The translations under genes and the position numbers were made by a program. A DNA stretch of 64,000 nt, taken from Bradyrhizobium genosp. L (GTDB lineage: Bacteria; Pseudomonadota; Alphaproteobacteria; Rhizobiales; Xanthobacteraceae). Each line of letters opens with the position of its first letter. Position 1 is the first letter of the stretch. The notes under the pieces were generated by a model. The model was not told where the DNA came from, did not search any database, and worked only from the letters and a program-made list of their open reading frames with translations. This document shows positions 16,129 to 23,637 of this stretch, piece after piece. The DNA lies in NCBI RefSeq assembly GCF_015624485.1, contig NZ_CP061378.1, forward strand, positions 5,332,001-5,396,000, in the 5' to 3' direction.

Positions 16129-16701
16129 TCATCGTTGCTGCTTCTGGGGAACCCGAGGCGGCGTCGCAAATCCGTATATCAGCGCCAGCCGGTCCAGGCA
16201 CTCTTTGAAGCGCCGCGCAAAATAGTCCTGCCAGCGCTGCGTCTGCAGACCGCGCCGCTGCCCGATCTGCTCCATCGTCATGCCGAGGATCAGGACCTCA
16301 TGGACCAGCATCGACCCGTCGGCGCCGAGCTCATGCTCGGCCCGATTGAGGCGGAGCGTCGCCTGGCGCTGTCCCTCGGTGATCGGCTCGCGCCACTGAC
16401 CGCCGTCGACATATTCGCGCGTCGTATCCACCGCCCGCGGCCCCCGTTCGGCCCGCTCCCAGTCGGCCTGGAAGGCGCGGCCGCCGCGATACTGCGAATC
16501 GTCGATCTGGCGGTGGGCGTGCAACCGCCCGAGCGGATCGTTGCGCACCGAGCGCAGCGCGACGATCTTGTCGCCGGGCTCCAACGCGAGGGGATCGTCG
16601 ACTTCGACGGTCCCCACCTGGGCATTGTATGGCAAGTCCTGGGCGCGGCGGTCGTGCGCACTGCCCGGATCGTAAGGCTTCCGGCGATTGGCTCGCGGCA
16701 T
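16129..16701 (-). CDS. Phage-like hypothetical protein of the GcrA module
   Basis: A 190-residue, highly charged protein. The N-terminus is basic (MPRANRRKPYDPGSAHDRRA), the middle carries KIVALRSVRNDPLGRLHAHR, and the C-terminal half has a helix-turn-helix-like stretch (VHEVLILGMTMEQIGQRRGL, then QRWQDYFARRF), as in sigma-like or phage antiterminator-type regulators. It lies 95 bp after the GcrA gene, in the same direction. No named family; a late-gene or cell-cycle regulator is a guess from the context. Confidence 0.6.
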   Translation of the reverse strand: MPRANRRKPYDPGSAHDRRAQDLPYNAQVGTVEVDDPLALEPGDKIVALRSVRNDPLGRLHAHRQIDDSQYRGGRAFQADWERAERGPRAVDTTREYVDGGQWREPITEGQRQATLRLNRAEHELGADGSMLVHEVLILGMTMEQIGQRRGLQTQRWQDYFARRFKECLDRLALIYGFATPPRVPQKQQR

Positions 16702-16796
16702 TGCTGATTCTCCATTGAGGCTGATGACGGGCGCGCGCGTTCCTGCGCGCGGTGGCGACCGCGGACGGCAGTCAGATGGTCAGGAGGTCGGTTGGT

Positions 16797-17369
16797 TCAG
16801 CCCGCCCCGATGGCGCGGAGCCATTCGGCGCTCAGCACCGGTTTCGCCGACAGTTCGGCGTCGCGGCTCAGCTGGAAATGCGGCGTGCAGTAGCTCGATC
16901 CCGGCTGGCGCGGATGACCGCAAAACGTCATCGCCTCGCCCTCGTGGTCGCCGCCATACGGATATCGGCAGTCCCCGGCTTCCAGTTCGAGCAGCGAAAG
17001 ATGCCGTGGCGCGACCTCGACACAGCGAAGCTCGGGCAGATCCAGGTGACCCGAGAAGATTTTCGGCTGGCGAGGCAGGTCGGCCCGCGGCTCGGTGCGA
17101 ACCTCACGCGGCTGTTCGAGGCTGGGAGCCTCCAGCGGGGACGGTTCGGGCCGGTTCTCTGGCCGATCGAGCGGTTCCGGCAACGACGGCTCGGGCCGGT
17201 CGAGGCTCCCGAGCCCCATGCGCTGGCCCCGGCTGAGGGTGGCATTTCGCGTGTAAGCCGTGCTGAATCTTGCATTAATCGTGTCGGCGATCTCCGAATA
17301 GGACATACCCCGGACCCGAAGGTCCCGCAGCGCCGCCGAATGCTCCGGCAGCCAGTTGGTTGCTTCCAT
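16797..17369 (-). CDS. GcrA family cell-cycle regulator
   Basis: A 190-residue GcrA-type protein. The N-terminal DNA-binding domain reads WLPEHSAALRDLRVRGMSYS, then EIADTINARFSTAYTRNA. A long Pro- and Glu-rich linker follows (residues ~55-120). The C-terminus has the cysteine pattern of GcrA (CRYPYGGDHEGEAMTFCGHP, then SSYCTPHFQLSR). GcrA works with sigma-70 at methylated GANTC promoters. This copy is next to an S24 repressor, as in prophages that carry their own GcrA, so it may be a phage-derived paralogue, not the housekeeping GcrA. Confidence 0.85.
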   Translation of the reverse strand: MEATNWLPEHSAALRDLRVRGMSYSEIADTINARFSTAYTRNATLSRGQRMGLGSLDRPEPSLPEPLDRPENRPEPSPLEAPSLEQPREVRTEPRADLPRQPKIFSGHLDLPELRCVEVAPRHLSLLELEAGDCRYPYGGDHEGEAMTFCGHPRQPGSSYCTPHFQLSRDAELSAKPVLSAEWLRAIGAG

Positions 17370-17441
17370 TGCAAATTTCCCATTTCTGTCATTCCATCGG
17401 CGCCACCGTCATATTCGGATATTCGTAAGGAAAAGTCAAGC

Positions 17442-17471
17442 TTGTTTTCCGATTATCGGAACGGTTATAAT
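17442..17471 (+). promoter_or_regulatory. Promoter with palindromic operator for the S24 repressor
   Basis: TTGTTT (17442-17447) and TATAAT (17466-17471) are 18 bases apart. Between them lies a perfect 7-1-7 palindrome, TTCCGATTATCGGAA (17447-17461). The arrangement fits self-repression by the S24 protein starting at 17499. The divergent GcrA gene starts at 17369, so the same site may control both. Confidence 0.7.
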
Positions 17472-17498
17472 GCTGGGAGATTCGGGAGAGGGTGAACC

Positions 17499-18128
17499 AT
17501 GTTGGATGTGGCTTTAATTGAGCGGGCGTTGGAGCGGACGGGCAAGTCCAAGGGCGGGCTTGCCCAGGCGATGGGCGTTCGGGCCGGGGCGGTGTCGGAG
17601 ATTCTGTCGGGAATCCGACTGATCAAGGCGTCCGAGATCGAGCCGATCGTCGAATATCTCGAGCTGAACCTGATCCCGGTCATGGGCCGGATCGGCGCCG
17701 GCGCGACGATCGAGCCGGAATACGAACAGGTGCCGCCCGAAGGCCTCGGCGAGGTCGAGCTGCCGTTCCCGATCTGGGAGGAGACCGTCGCTTTCGAGAT
17801 CTCGGGCGATTCGATGCTACCGAAATACGAGAATGGCGACGTCATCGTGGTGTATCGCGAGCAGCGCCACCCGCTGTCGAGCTTCTACGGTGAGGAGGCC
17901 GCGGTCCGGCTCAAGAGCGGCGAGCGCTATCTGAAGACGATCGAGCGCGGCAGCTCGACCGGCCTGGTCAATCTCAAGAGCTTCAACGCCAAGCCGATCA
18001 ACGGCGTGAAGCTCGAATGGATCGGCGAGATCGCCCTCACTTTGCCCCGCGGTCAGATCGCGCGGCTGCGCGGCAAGGCGTCGAAGAGCCGCAAATCGGG
18101 CAAGGGTGGGAAGAACGCCGACAAATAG
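17499..18128 (+). CDS. S24/LexA-like phage-type repressor with peptidase domain
   Basis: A 209-residue repressor. Residues ~1-55 form a helix-turn-helix (GLAQAMGVRAGAVSEILSG). A linker with Ala67-Gly68 (GRIGAGA) is the likely self-cleavage site. The S24 domain has the serine in EISGDSMLPKYENGD (Ser105) and the lysine in ERYLKTIERG (Lys146). In this family, RecA filaments trigger cleavage after DNA damage and release target genes. The basic tail (SKSRKSGKGGKNADK) is unusual. It is divergent from GcrA, as in a phage switch, but no phage structural genes are beside it. Confidence 0.85.
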   Translation: MLDVALIERALERTGKSKGGLAQAMGVRAGAVSEILSGIRLIKASEIEPIVEYLELNLIPVMGRIGAGATIEPEYEQVPPEGLGEVELPFPIWEETVAFEISGDSMLPKYENGDVIVVYREQRHPLSSFYGEEAAVRLKSGERYLKTIERGSSTGLVNLKSFNAKPINGVKLEWIGEIALTLPRGQIARLRGKASKSRKSGKGGKNADK

Positions 18129-18186
18129 CGCGTTGGTTGGGTGAGATGGTGATCCACGACCATATGCTGATAATCGGAAATATATC

Positions 18187-18220
18187 TTGACAAGGTCGCG
18201 GTCGTCGGAGATAATCTCCG
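18187..18220 (+). promoter_or_regulatory. Strong sigma-70 promoter with palindrome over the -10 box
   Basis: TTGACA (18187-18192), a 17-base spacer and GATAAT (18210-18215). The -10 box lies in a perfect 7-1-7 palindrome, CGGAGATAATCTCCG (18206-18220). A half-operator AATCGGAA (18173-18179), like the site before the repressor gene, lies just upstream of the -35. Confidence 0.7.
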
Positions 18221-18249
18221 GCGACTGTCAAGGCATCGATCTTTCGATT

Positions 18250-18525
18250 ATGCAGTATTTTGTCGTGATGATTGACTATGGCCGCCGTGGCCGCGAGGCG
18301 ATCGTTGACCCCGAAATGACACGGCGCGAGGTCATCGCGCGGGTCGCATCCGGGGAATATGGCAACATCTGCTTCATCCACGAGATCGTTGCGTCCTCCG
18401 TGGAGGACGTCACGGACGACATTCTTGCCGAGGCCGCCCTGCCCGAAATCGGCGTGACCGGCGCGGACCTGCAAGCCAATGCCTTCGACCATGCGCATGA
18501 CCTGCGCAAGCACGAGCCCGTCTGA
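18250..18525 (+). CDS. Hypothetical protein downstream of S24 repressor
   Basis: A 91-residue acidic protein beginning MQYFVVMIDYGRRGREAIVD and running through TRREVIARVASGEYGNICF and VEDVTDDILAEAAL. The single domain looks like a mixed alpha/beta fold; no family is recognised. It has its own strong promoter, with operator-like palindromes related to those of the repressor, so it may be a damage- or repressor-controlled gene. Confidence 0.6.
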   Translation: MQYFVVMIDYGRRGREAIVDPEMTRREVIARVASGEYGNICFIHEIVASSVEDVTDDILAEAALPEIGVTGADLQANAFDHAHDLRKHEPV

Positions 18526-18698
18526 GGCCTCGACCGTTCACATGATGATTTCAAAAACGTGATGTTTCGCGGCTCCGGCATCTTGGCCTGAACGAGAAAC
18601 GGACTAGATATCGTTCACGCGAAGTCTATTCGGATGACGCGGAAGTTCGCACTAGATTACCGAACTCGCTGCTCGGACCGGTCAATTTCAGCTTTCAA

Positions 18699-19850
18699 AT
18701 GAATCCGACAACAAGCGCCGAGATCGCCGCACGCCAAAGCGACCTCAGGATTGCGATGCTGCTCGGCATCGCCAACTGGTTCCTGTTCCTGGACCACATT
18801 CCGCAGAACGTGGTCAGCATGCTGACCTTGCGCAACTTCGGATTCAGCGGCGCGACCGACCTGTTCGCATTCGTCGGCGGCTACACCGCCACGCTCAATT
18901 TTGCGAGAATTGCGCTCGAGCGTGGCTACCTGGTGGCGGCGACCCGCATCTTCAAGCGCGTGTGGCAGCTTTACGCCGCCTATGTCGTGCTGTTCGTCAT
19001 ATACGTCGAATTGATCAGCTATGCCGCAACCCGGACCGCGGCCCCCGAGATCATCAGCGAGTTCAACATCACCGGCTTCATCGATCATCCGATCCGGACG
19101 CTGATCTACGGCCTGTTCCTGCAGGCCAAGCCGCTCAATCTCGACGTCCTGCAGCTCGTCATCGCCGTGATGGCCGTCCAGCCGGTCTTTCTGCTCGGAT
19201 TGCTGCGTGTGCCGAACCTGACGCTTCTGGCGTCCGTGGCGCTCTATGCGGCCGCGCGTATCCTTGACTGGAACCTGGCGTCGTATCCGGACGGGCACTG
19301 GTACTTCAATCCGTTCTGCTGGCAGCTCCTGTTCACGATGGGCGGCTGGTTCGCCCTCATGAGCAAGCGCTACGCACGCGTGATCCGCGCGATGCAGGCC
19401 GTTCCGGCGTTGCGCGCCGCGGCCCTGCTGTACCTGCTGTTCGCGCTGGCAATCGTGTCCGGCAGCAATGTCCCGGCGCTTGCCAAGATGATGCCGGGTC
19501 CGTTGATCGATACGTTCTTGCCGGACGACAAGGAGAACGTCGCGCCGTACCGGATCCTGCATCTCCTGACCCTGGCGTTCCTGTTCACGCTGCTGGTGCC
19601 GCGCGGCTGGGCGCATCTGCATTCCTACGCCCTGCAGCCCCTGATCAAGTGCGGTGAAGAATGGCTGGCGGTCTTTTGCGCGGGCGTGTTCCTCTCGTTT
19701 GCGGCCCACTTCATCCTGATCACGGGCCAGGGTTCGCTGCTGATGCAGGTGGTCGTCAGCATCGCCGGCATCCTGGCCATGACGGGCGTCGCTTATTACG
19801 TGTCGTGGTCGAGGCAGCAGGACTACAAATCGGCGGTTGGAACAGCCTAA
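18699..19850 (+). CDS. opgC: OpgC family membrane protein (periplasmic glucan succinylation)
   Basis: A 383-residue protein with about ten membrane helices, of the OpgC/acyltransferase_3-like family that transfers succinyl groups to osmoregulated periplasmic glucans. Characteristic parts are NWFLFLDHIPQNVVSMLTLR near residue 30 with the conserved Asp-His, GFSGATDLFAFVGGYTA, and DWNLASYPDGHWYFNPFCWQ, then LLFTMGGWFAL. The start MNPTTSAEIAARQSDLRI gives the full family length. It converges on the GH3 gene, with the stop codons overlapping by a few bases. Confidence 0.85.
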   Translation: MNPTTSAEIAARQSDLRIAMLLGIANWFLFLDHIPQNVVSMLTLRNFGFSGATDLFAFVGGYTATLNFARIALERGYLVAATRIFKRVWQLYAAYVVLFVIYVELISYAATRTAAPEIISEFNITGFIDHPIRTLIYGLFLQAKPLNLDVLQLVIAVMAVQPVFLLGLLRVPNLTLLASVALYAAARILDWNLASYPDGHWYFNPFCWQLLFTMGGWFALMSKRYARVIRAMQAVPALRAAALLYLLFALAIVSGSNVPALAKMMPGPLIDTFLPDDKENVAPYRILHLLTLAFLFTLLVPRGWAHLHSYALQPLIKCGEEWLAVFCAGVFLSFAAHFILITGQGSLLMQVVVSIAGILAMTGVAYYVSWSRQQDYKSAVGTA

Positions 19851-21151
19851 TCCACGATCAGGCCTCGCCGCAGCCGCGTCTCGCTGTCGTGCAGGATGGC
19901 GCTATCGAGCGCGTTCCGACCGGCCGCGTCGGACGCGCAGGCGAACAAGCGGTAGAATTGTGCGCCGTCATAGGCAACGAGCAAGAGATCGACGCCCGCG
20001 TTCAGCGCCTCCACGACCGCGGTGCAGACGTCATGCTGATAGATCGCCCCCATCACCAGATCATCGGTCATCACGATGCCCTGGTAGCTCCATTGCTTTC
20101 GAATCAGGCCGTCGATGACCGCCTTGGAATGTGACGCGGGCCGCTCTGGATCGACGGCGTCCACTGCCACGTGCCCGACCATCAGTCGCGCATTCGATGC
20201 CGACAGCACCTCGCGAAACGGACGCCAGTCCGTCGCCTCCAGTTCACCAAGCGGCGTATCGAGGTCGGCGCTAAAATGGTGCGTATCGGCGCGCACCCGA
20301 CCGAGCCCGGGAAAGTGCTTCACGGTCGCCTGGACGCCTGCGGACTCGAGCCCATGGATATAGGCGCTCGCAATCGCTGCGACCTTGGCGGGGTCGTCCG
20401 AGATCGCGCGCTGGCCGATCAGCGTGTTGAAATCGAGCCGGTTGCGTGCCGTGTCCGGCCGGAGGTCGAGCACCGGAGCGAAATTGTGATTGACGCCAAG
20501 CGAGGCCAGTTCCTGGCCATGGATGCGTCCGAACGCCTCCGCCTTCGCCCGCTGTTGCTCCGGCGCCAGGTCGGCCAGTGTGGCGAGCGCTGGCAATCGC
20601 GTCAGCGGCGGCGCCAGATGGGAGACGATGCCCCCTTCCTGATCCGCCGCGACGATCAACGGCGGCAGACCCGCGCTGCGCCGCCTCGCCTGCAATGCGG
20701 CGATCTCCGCCTTCAGCGCCTCAGCCGTTCGTCCCGCAACATTGTGCCGCGTCACGTAGACACCCGCGATCAATCCTTTCTCGGCCAGGCGCGCCACCTC
20801 GTCGAATGACGTGTAGCCAACGATGAAATGCTGTCCGAGCGACCGCGCCAGCGCCGGCTCGGTCTGCAGGACACGGTGCTTCCGAAATTCAAACGTGCCA
20901 TGCGCGGCCAGCACCGCGACCGGCGGCAGGCACCACAACACGGTCAGCAACCGTCCCATCCATCCGCGTCCACGCCAGAAGCCCCGGCGGACAAGCACAA
21001 CCACGGCGGCGACACTCGCAAGCACAAGCAGCAGATTGCCCGTGCCGCGTAACGGCACCAGATAGGGATCGTTGTTGTTGATACCCGCGAACAGGAAAAC
21101 GAGCCCGGCAATCCAGACCAGAGTGATGCCGATGCGCTTGATGATTTGCAT
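19847..21151 (-). CDS. Membrane-anchored glycoside hydrolase family 3 (NagZ-like) enzyme
   Basis: A 434-residue protein. Residues 1-75 contain two to three hydrophobic helices (RIGITLVWIAGLVFLFAGIN; NLLLVLASVAAVVVLV), so the enzyme is tethered to the inner membrane. The rest is a GH3 TIM barrel with ADQEGGIVSHLAPPLT, NHNFAPVLDLRPD, KHFPGLGRVRADTHH (the His loop typical of NagZ-type beta-N-acetylhexosaminidases) and the nucleophile Asp in VMTDDLVMGAI. It may cleave GlcNAc-containing peptidoglycan or glycan fragments in the periplasm. NagZ itself is usually soluble, so the membrane region is unusual. The start ATG at 21151 is followed by MQIIKRIG. Confidence 0.82.
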   Translation of the reverse strand: MQIIKRIGITLVWIAGLVFLFAGINNNDPYLVPLRGTGNLLLVLASVAAVVVLVRRGFWRGRGWMGRLLTVLWCLPPVAVLAAHGTFEFRKHRVLQTEPALARSLGQHFIVGYTSFDEVARLAEKGLIAGVYVTRHNVAGRTAEALKAEIAALQARRRSAGLPPLIVAADQEGGIVSHLAPPLTRLPALATLADLAPEQQRAKAEAFGRIHGQELASLGVNHNFAPVLDLRPDTARNRLDFNTLIGQRAISDDPAKVAAIASAYIHGLESAGVQATVKHFPGLGRVRADTHHFSADLDTPLGELEATDWRPFREVLSASNARLMVGHVAVDAVDPERPASHSKAVIDGLIRKQWSYQGIVMTDDLVMGAIYQHDVCTAVVEALNAGVDLLLVAYDGAQFYRLFACASDAAGRNALDSAILHDSETRLRRGLIVD

Positions 21152-21380
21152 GGAGACAACGGGAGTCCGAGCCGACCGGCATCGTCCGTAGCAGAGCGGA
21201 TTCGCCGGCGCGAGCGGATAAGCCGCCTCTGCACGCAATCTGCATAACAATCCTGAACTCCTGCTGATCGCGTTCCCGGCATCTGCACAGGCACGGCCCA
21301 AGGTACGCCGCACGGCCAGCCGTGGAGCAGACATGGATCTGCACGGCGGCCGCAGCAACGATGTCCTTATTTCCGAGGTC

Positions 21381-22907
21381 ATGATGACAAGCCTTGCACC
21401 ACCGCAGACCGAGATCGAGAGCCAGCCGAATGACGTGCTGCCGCCGGCCAAGACCGCAGCCGCGCTTGCGCTCGCGGCGCTGGCCGACTGGTTGTTCTAT
21501 GACCAGCGTCCGGGGATTTCCGTCGTGATTTTTGCAGCCGTATTGGCTTGCATATCGCTTGCCGCCAACCGCGATCACCTCGACCGTCGTCGGTTGCTGC
21601 TCGCCGGAACAATTCTTCTGGTCGGGTTAGTGCCGGCCATGGAGGACCTCAACGCCGCTTCGCTGGCCTTCGCGGTTCTCGCGCTCGGCGCGGCGCTGAT
21701 GCTGACAACCAATCCCTATCTGGATGGTCTGGCCGACGGCGCCGCTTCCATGTTCGATCTCCTTCTGGTCGGTCCGTTCAGACTGTTTCGCGACGCGGTT
21801 CGCGCCTTCGACCTGCCGGCAGTCACGCGCGGCTTCGCATTGTGGTTCGTCCCAGTGCTGCTCGGCGGCCTGTTCGTCTTTCTGTTCGCGACAGCCAATC
21901 CGCTGTTCGCGAAATGGATCGGCGAGCTGAATCCGGGTGATCCGACCTCCTACCTCAGCATCAGCCGGATGCTGTTCTGGATCCTCGCGCTGGCGCTGGT
22001 CTGGCCGTTCCTCCACGTCAAGTGGCGTCGCAGTGTCGGGGTGGCAGCCGCGCAACCGCCATCGCTCACGCAAGATCCGGTCGTGCCCGCCAGGATCATG
22101 GACCTACTCGGGACCGGCGCCATCCTGCGCTCGCTGATCCTGTTCAATCTGCTGTTCGCGATCCAGACCGTGCTCGACGCGATCTATCTCTGGGGCAACG
22201 GGACACTGCCCGCCGACATCACCTACGCGTCATACGCCCATCGCGGCGCCTATCCGCTGATCGCCACGGCGCTGCTCGCGGCCGGCTTCGTGCTGATCAC
22301 GATGCGGCCGCGTGGCCCGGCCGAGCAATCGCGGGTCATGCGCGCGCTCGTCTACGTCTGGGTTGGGCAGAACATCCTGCTGGTGATCTCCTCGATGCTC
22401 CGGCTCGATCTCTACGTCCAGACCTACCTGCTGACCTATTGGCGGATTGCCGCCTTCGTCTGGATGCTCCTCGTCGCGCTCGGGCTGATCTTGATCCTGA
22501 CCCGCATCGTCTTGCGGCGTTCGAACGCATGGTTGGTCAGAGCCAACCTGATCAGCCTGACCGCCGTGCTCTATGCCTGCTCGCTCACCAACTTCGGCGC
22601 TGAGATCGCCGACTACAATGTCGATCACAGCCGTGAATTCCAAAACAAAGGGTTGGTTCTCGACATGAATTATCTGGTCCAGCTCGGGCCGCAGGCGCTG
22701 CCGGCGATCGACAGGGTCCTGCGGCACCGTTACGGCGACTCCGCCCCCGAGCTCCGCTACGCCGACCCTGTCCTTGTCTCCCGCCGCAATTGCCTTGTAG
22801 AACAACAGCGCCAGCAGATGGCCTCATGGCGCAGCTGGAGTTTTCGTGGCTGGCGGTTGCAACGCATCCTGGATCGGCCACAGCAGGCTACCGCGTCGGG
22901 ATCGTGA
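21381..22907 (+). CDS. DUF4173 membrane protein
   Basis: A 508-residue integral membrane protein with about twelve helices. DUF4173 pattern elements are the first helices (ALADWLFYDQRPGISVVIFA), a middle VLDAIYLWGNGTLPADITYA followed by SYAHRGAYPLIATALLAAGF, and MLRLDLYVQTYLLTYWRIAA. A soluble tail holds NYLVQLGPQALPAIDRVLRH. The function is unknown. It is followed 25 bp later by the OmpR-type regulator and kinase, so it may be sensed or regulated by that pair. Two adjacent ATG codons (21381 and 21384) are possible starts. Confidence 0.75.
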   Translation: MMTSLAPPQTEIESQPNDVLPPAKTAAALALAALADWLFYDQRPGISVVIFAAVLACISLAANRDHLDRRRLLLAGTILLVGLVPAMEDLNAASLAFAVLALGAALMLTTNPYLDGLADGAASMFDLLLVGPFRLFRDAVRAFDLPAVTRGFALWFVPVLLGGLFVFLFATANPLFAKWIGELNPGDPTSYLSISRMLFWILALALVWPFLHVKWRRSVGVAAAQPPSLTQDPVVPARIMDLLGTGAILRSLILFNLLFAIQTVLDAIYLWGNGTLPADITYASYAHRGAYPLIATALLAAGFVLITMRPRGPAEQSRVMRALVYVWVGQNILLVISSMLRLDLYVQTYLLTYWRIAAFVWMLLVALGLILILTRIVLRRSNAWLVRANLISLTAVLYACSLTNFGAEIADYNVDHSREFQNKGLVLDMNYLVQLGPQALPAIDRVLRHRYGDSAPELRYADPVLVSRRNCLVEQQRQQMASWRSWSFRGWRLQRILDRPQQATASGS

Positions 22908-22932
22908 AGATGCCGGCTTTCGGAGAGTGTTC

Positions 22933-23637
22933 GTGACGCACCGCATCCTTATCGTCGACGACGACCTGCATATCCGCGAGGTCATCCGCGTCGCGCTCAA
23001 GAAGGCCGGCATGAGCGTGGTCGAGGCGCGCGACGGCAAGGAGGCGCTCGTGCGGTTCGCCAGCGAACGGCCGGAGCTGATCGTGCTCGATATCGGCATG
23101 CCCGAATTCGACGGCCTCGACGTCTGCCGCGAGATCCGCAAATCCTCCGACGTTCCGATCCTGTTCCTCTCCGCCCGCGACGACGAGATCGATCGCGTGC
23201 TTGGGCTCGAGATCGGCGGCGACGACTATGTGACCAAACCGTTCAGCCCGCGTGAACTCGTCGCGCGGGTGAATGTCATCTTGCGCCGGTTGACGCCGCG
23301 CGCGGCCGGCGCGAAGCCGGAAGCCGCCGTGCTCGCGAGAGGACATCTTTCGGTCGACCCCGAGCAGCATGTTGCGACGTTCGCAGGCAGCCCGCTTCGC
23401 CTGACCGCAATCGAGTTCGGAATCCTGCGCGCCTTCCTGACGCGGCCGACCTCCGTTTTCAACCGCGAGCAGATCATGAGCGCGGCCTACCAGCTCAACA
23501 TCCAGGTCTCCGACCGCACCATCGACAGCCATATCCGCAATATCCGCGCCAAGCTCGCCGTCGTGAACTGCGACAATGTCATCGAGACGGTGCACGGTGT
23601 CGGCTTCAAGCTCGGCCGCTGCGAGCCGCAGGCATGA
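22933..23637 (+). CDS. OmpR/PhoB family response regulator
   Basis: A 234-residue two-domain regulator. The receiver domain has the acid pocket (ILIVDDD), the phosphoacceptor Asp53 (IVLDIGMPEFDG) and Lys102 (GGDDYVTKPFSPREL). A C-terminal winged helix spans ~130-230 (RLTAIEFGILRAFLTRP, then DRTIDSHIRNIRAKL and HGVGFKLG). GTG at 22933 with GGAGAG upstream is chosen. Its stop overlaps the start of the kinase gene, so the two are a coupled pair. Confidence 0.92.
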   Translation: MTHRILIVDDDLHIREVIRVALKKAGMSVVEARDGKEALVRFASERPELIVLDIGMPEFDGLDVCREIRKSSDVPILFLSARDDEIDRVLGLEIGGDDYVTKPFSPRELVARVNVILRRLTPRAAGAKPEAAVLARGHLSVDPEQHVATFAGSPLRLTAIEFGILRAFLTRPTSVFNREQIMSAAYQLNIQVSDRTIDSHIRNIRAKLAVVNCDNVIETVHGVGFKLGRCEPQA

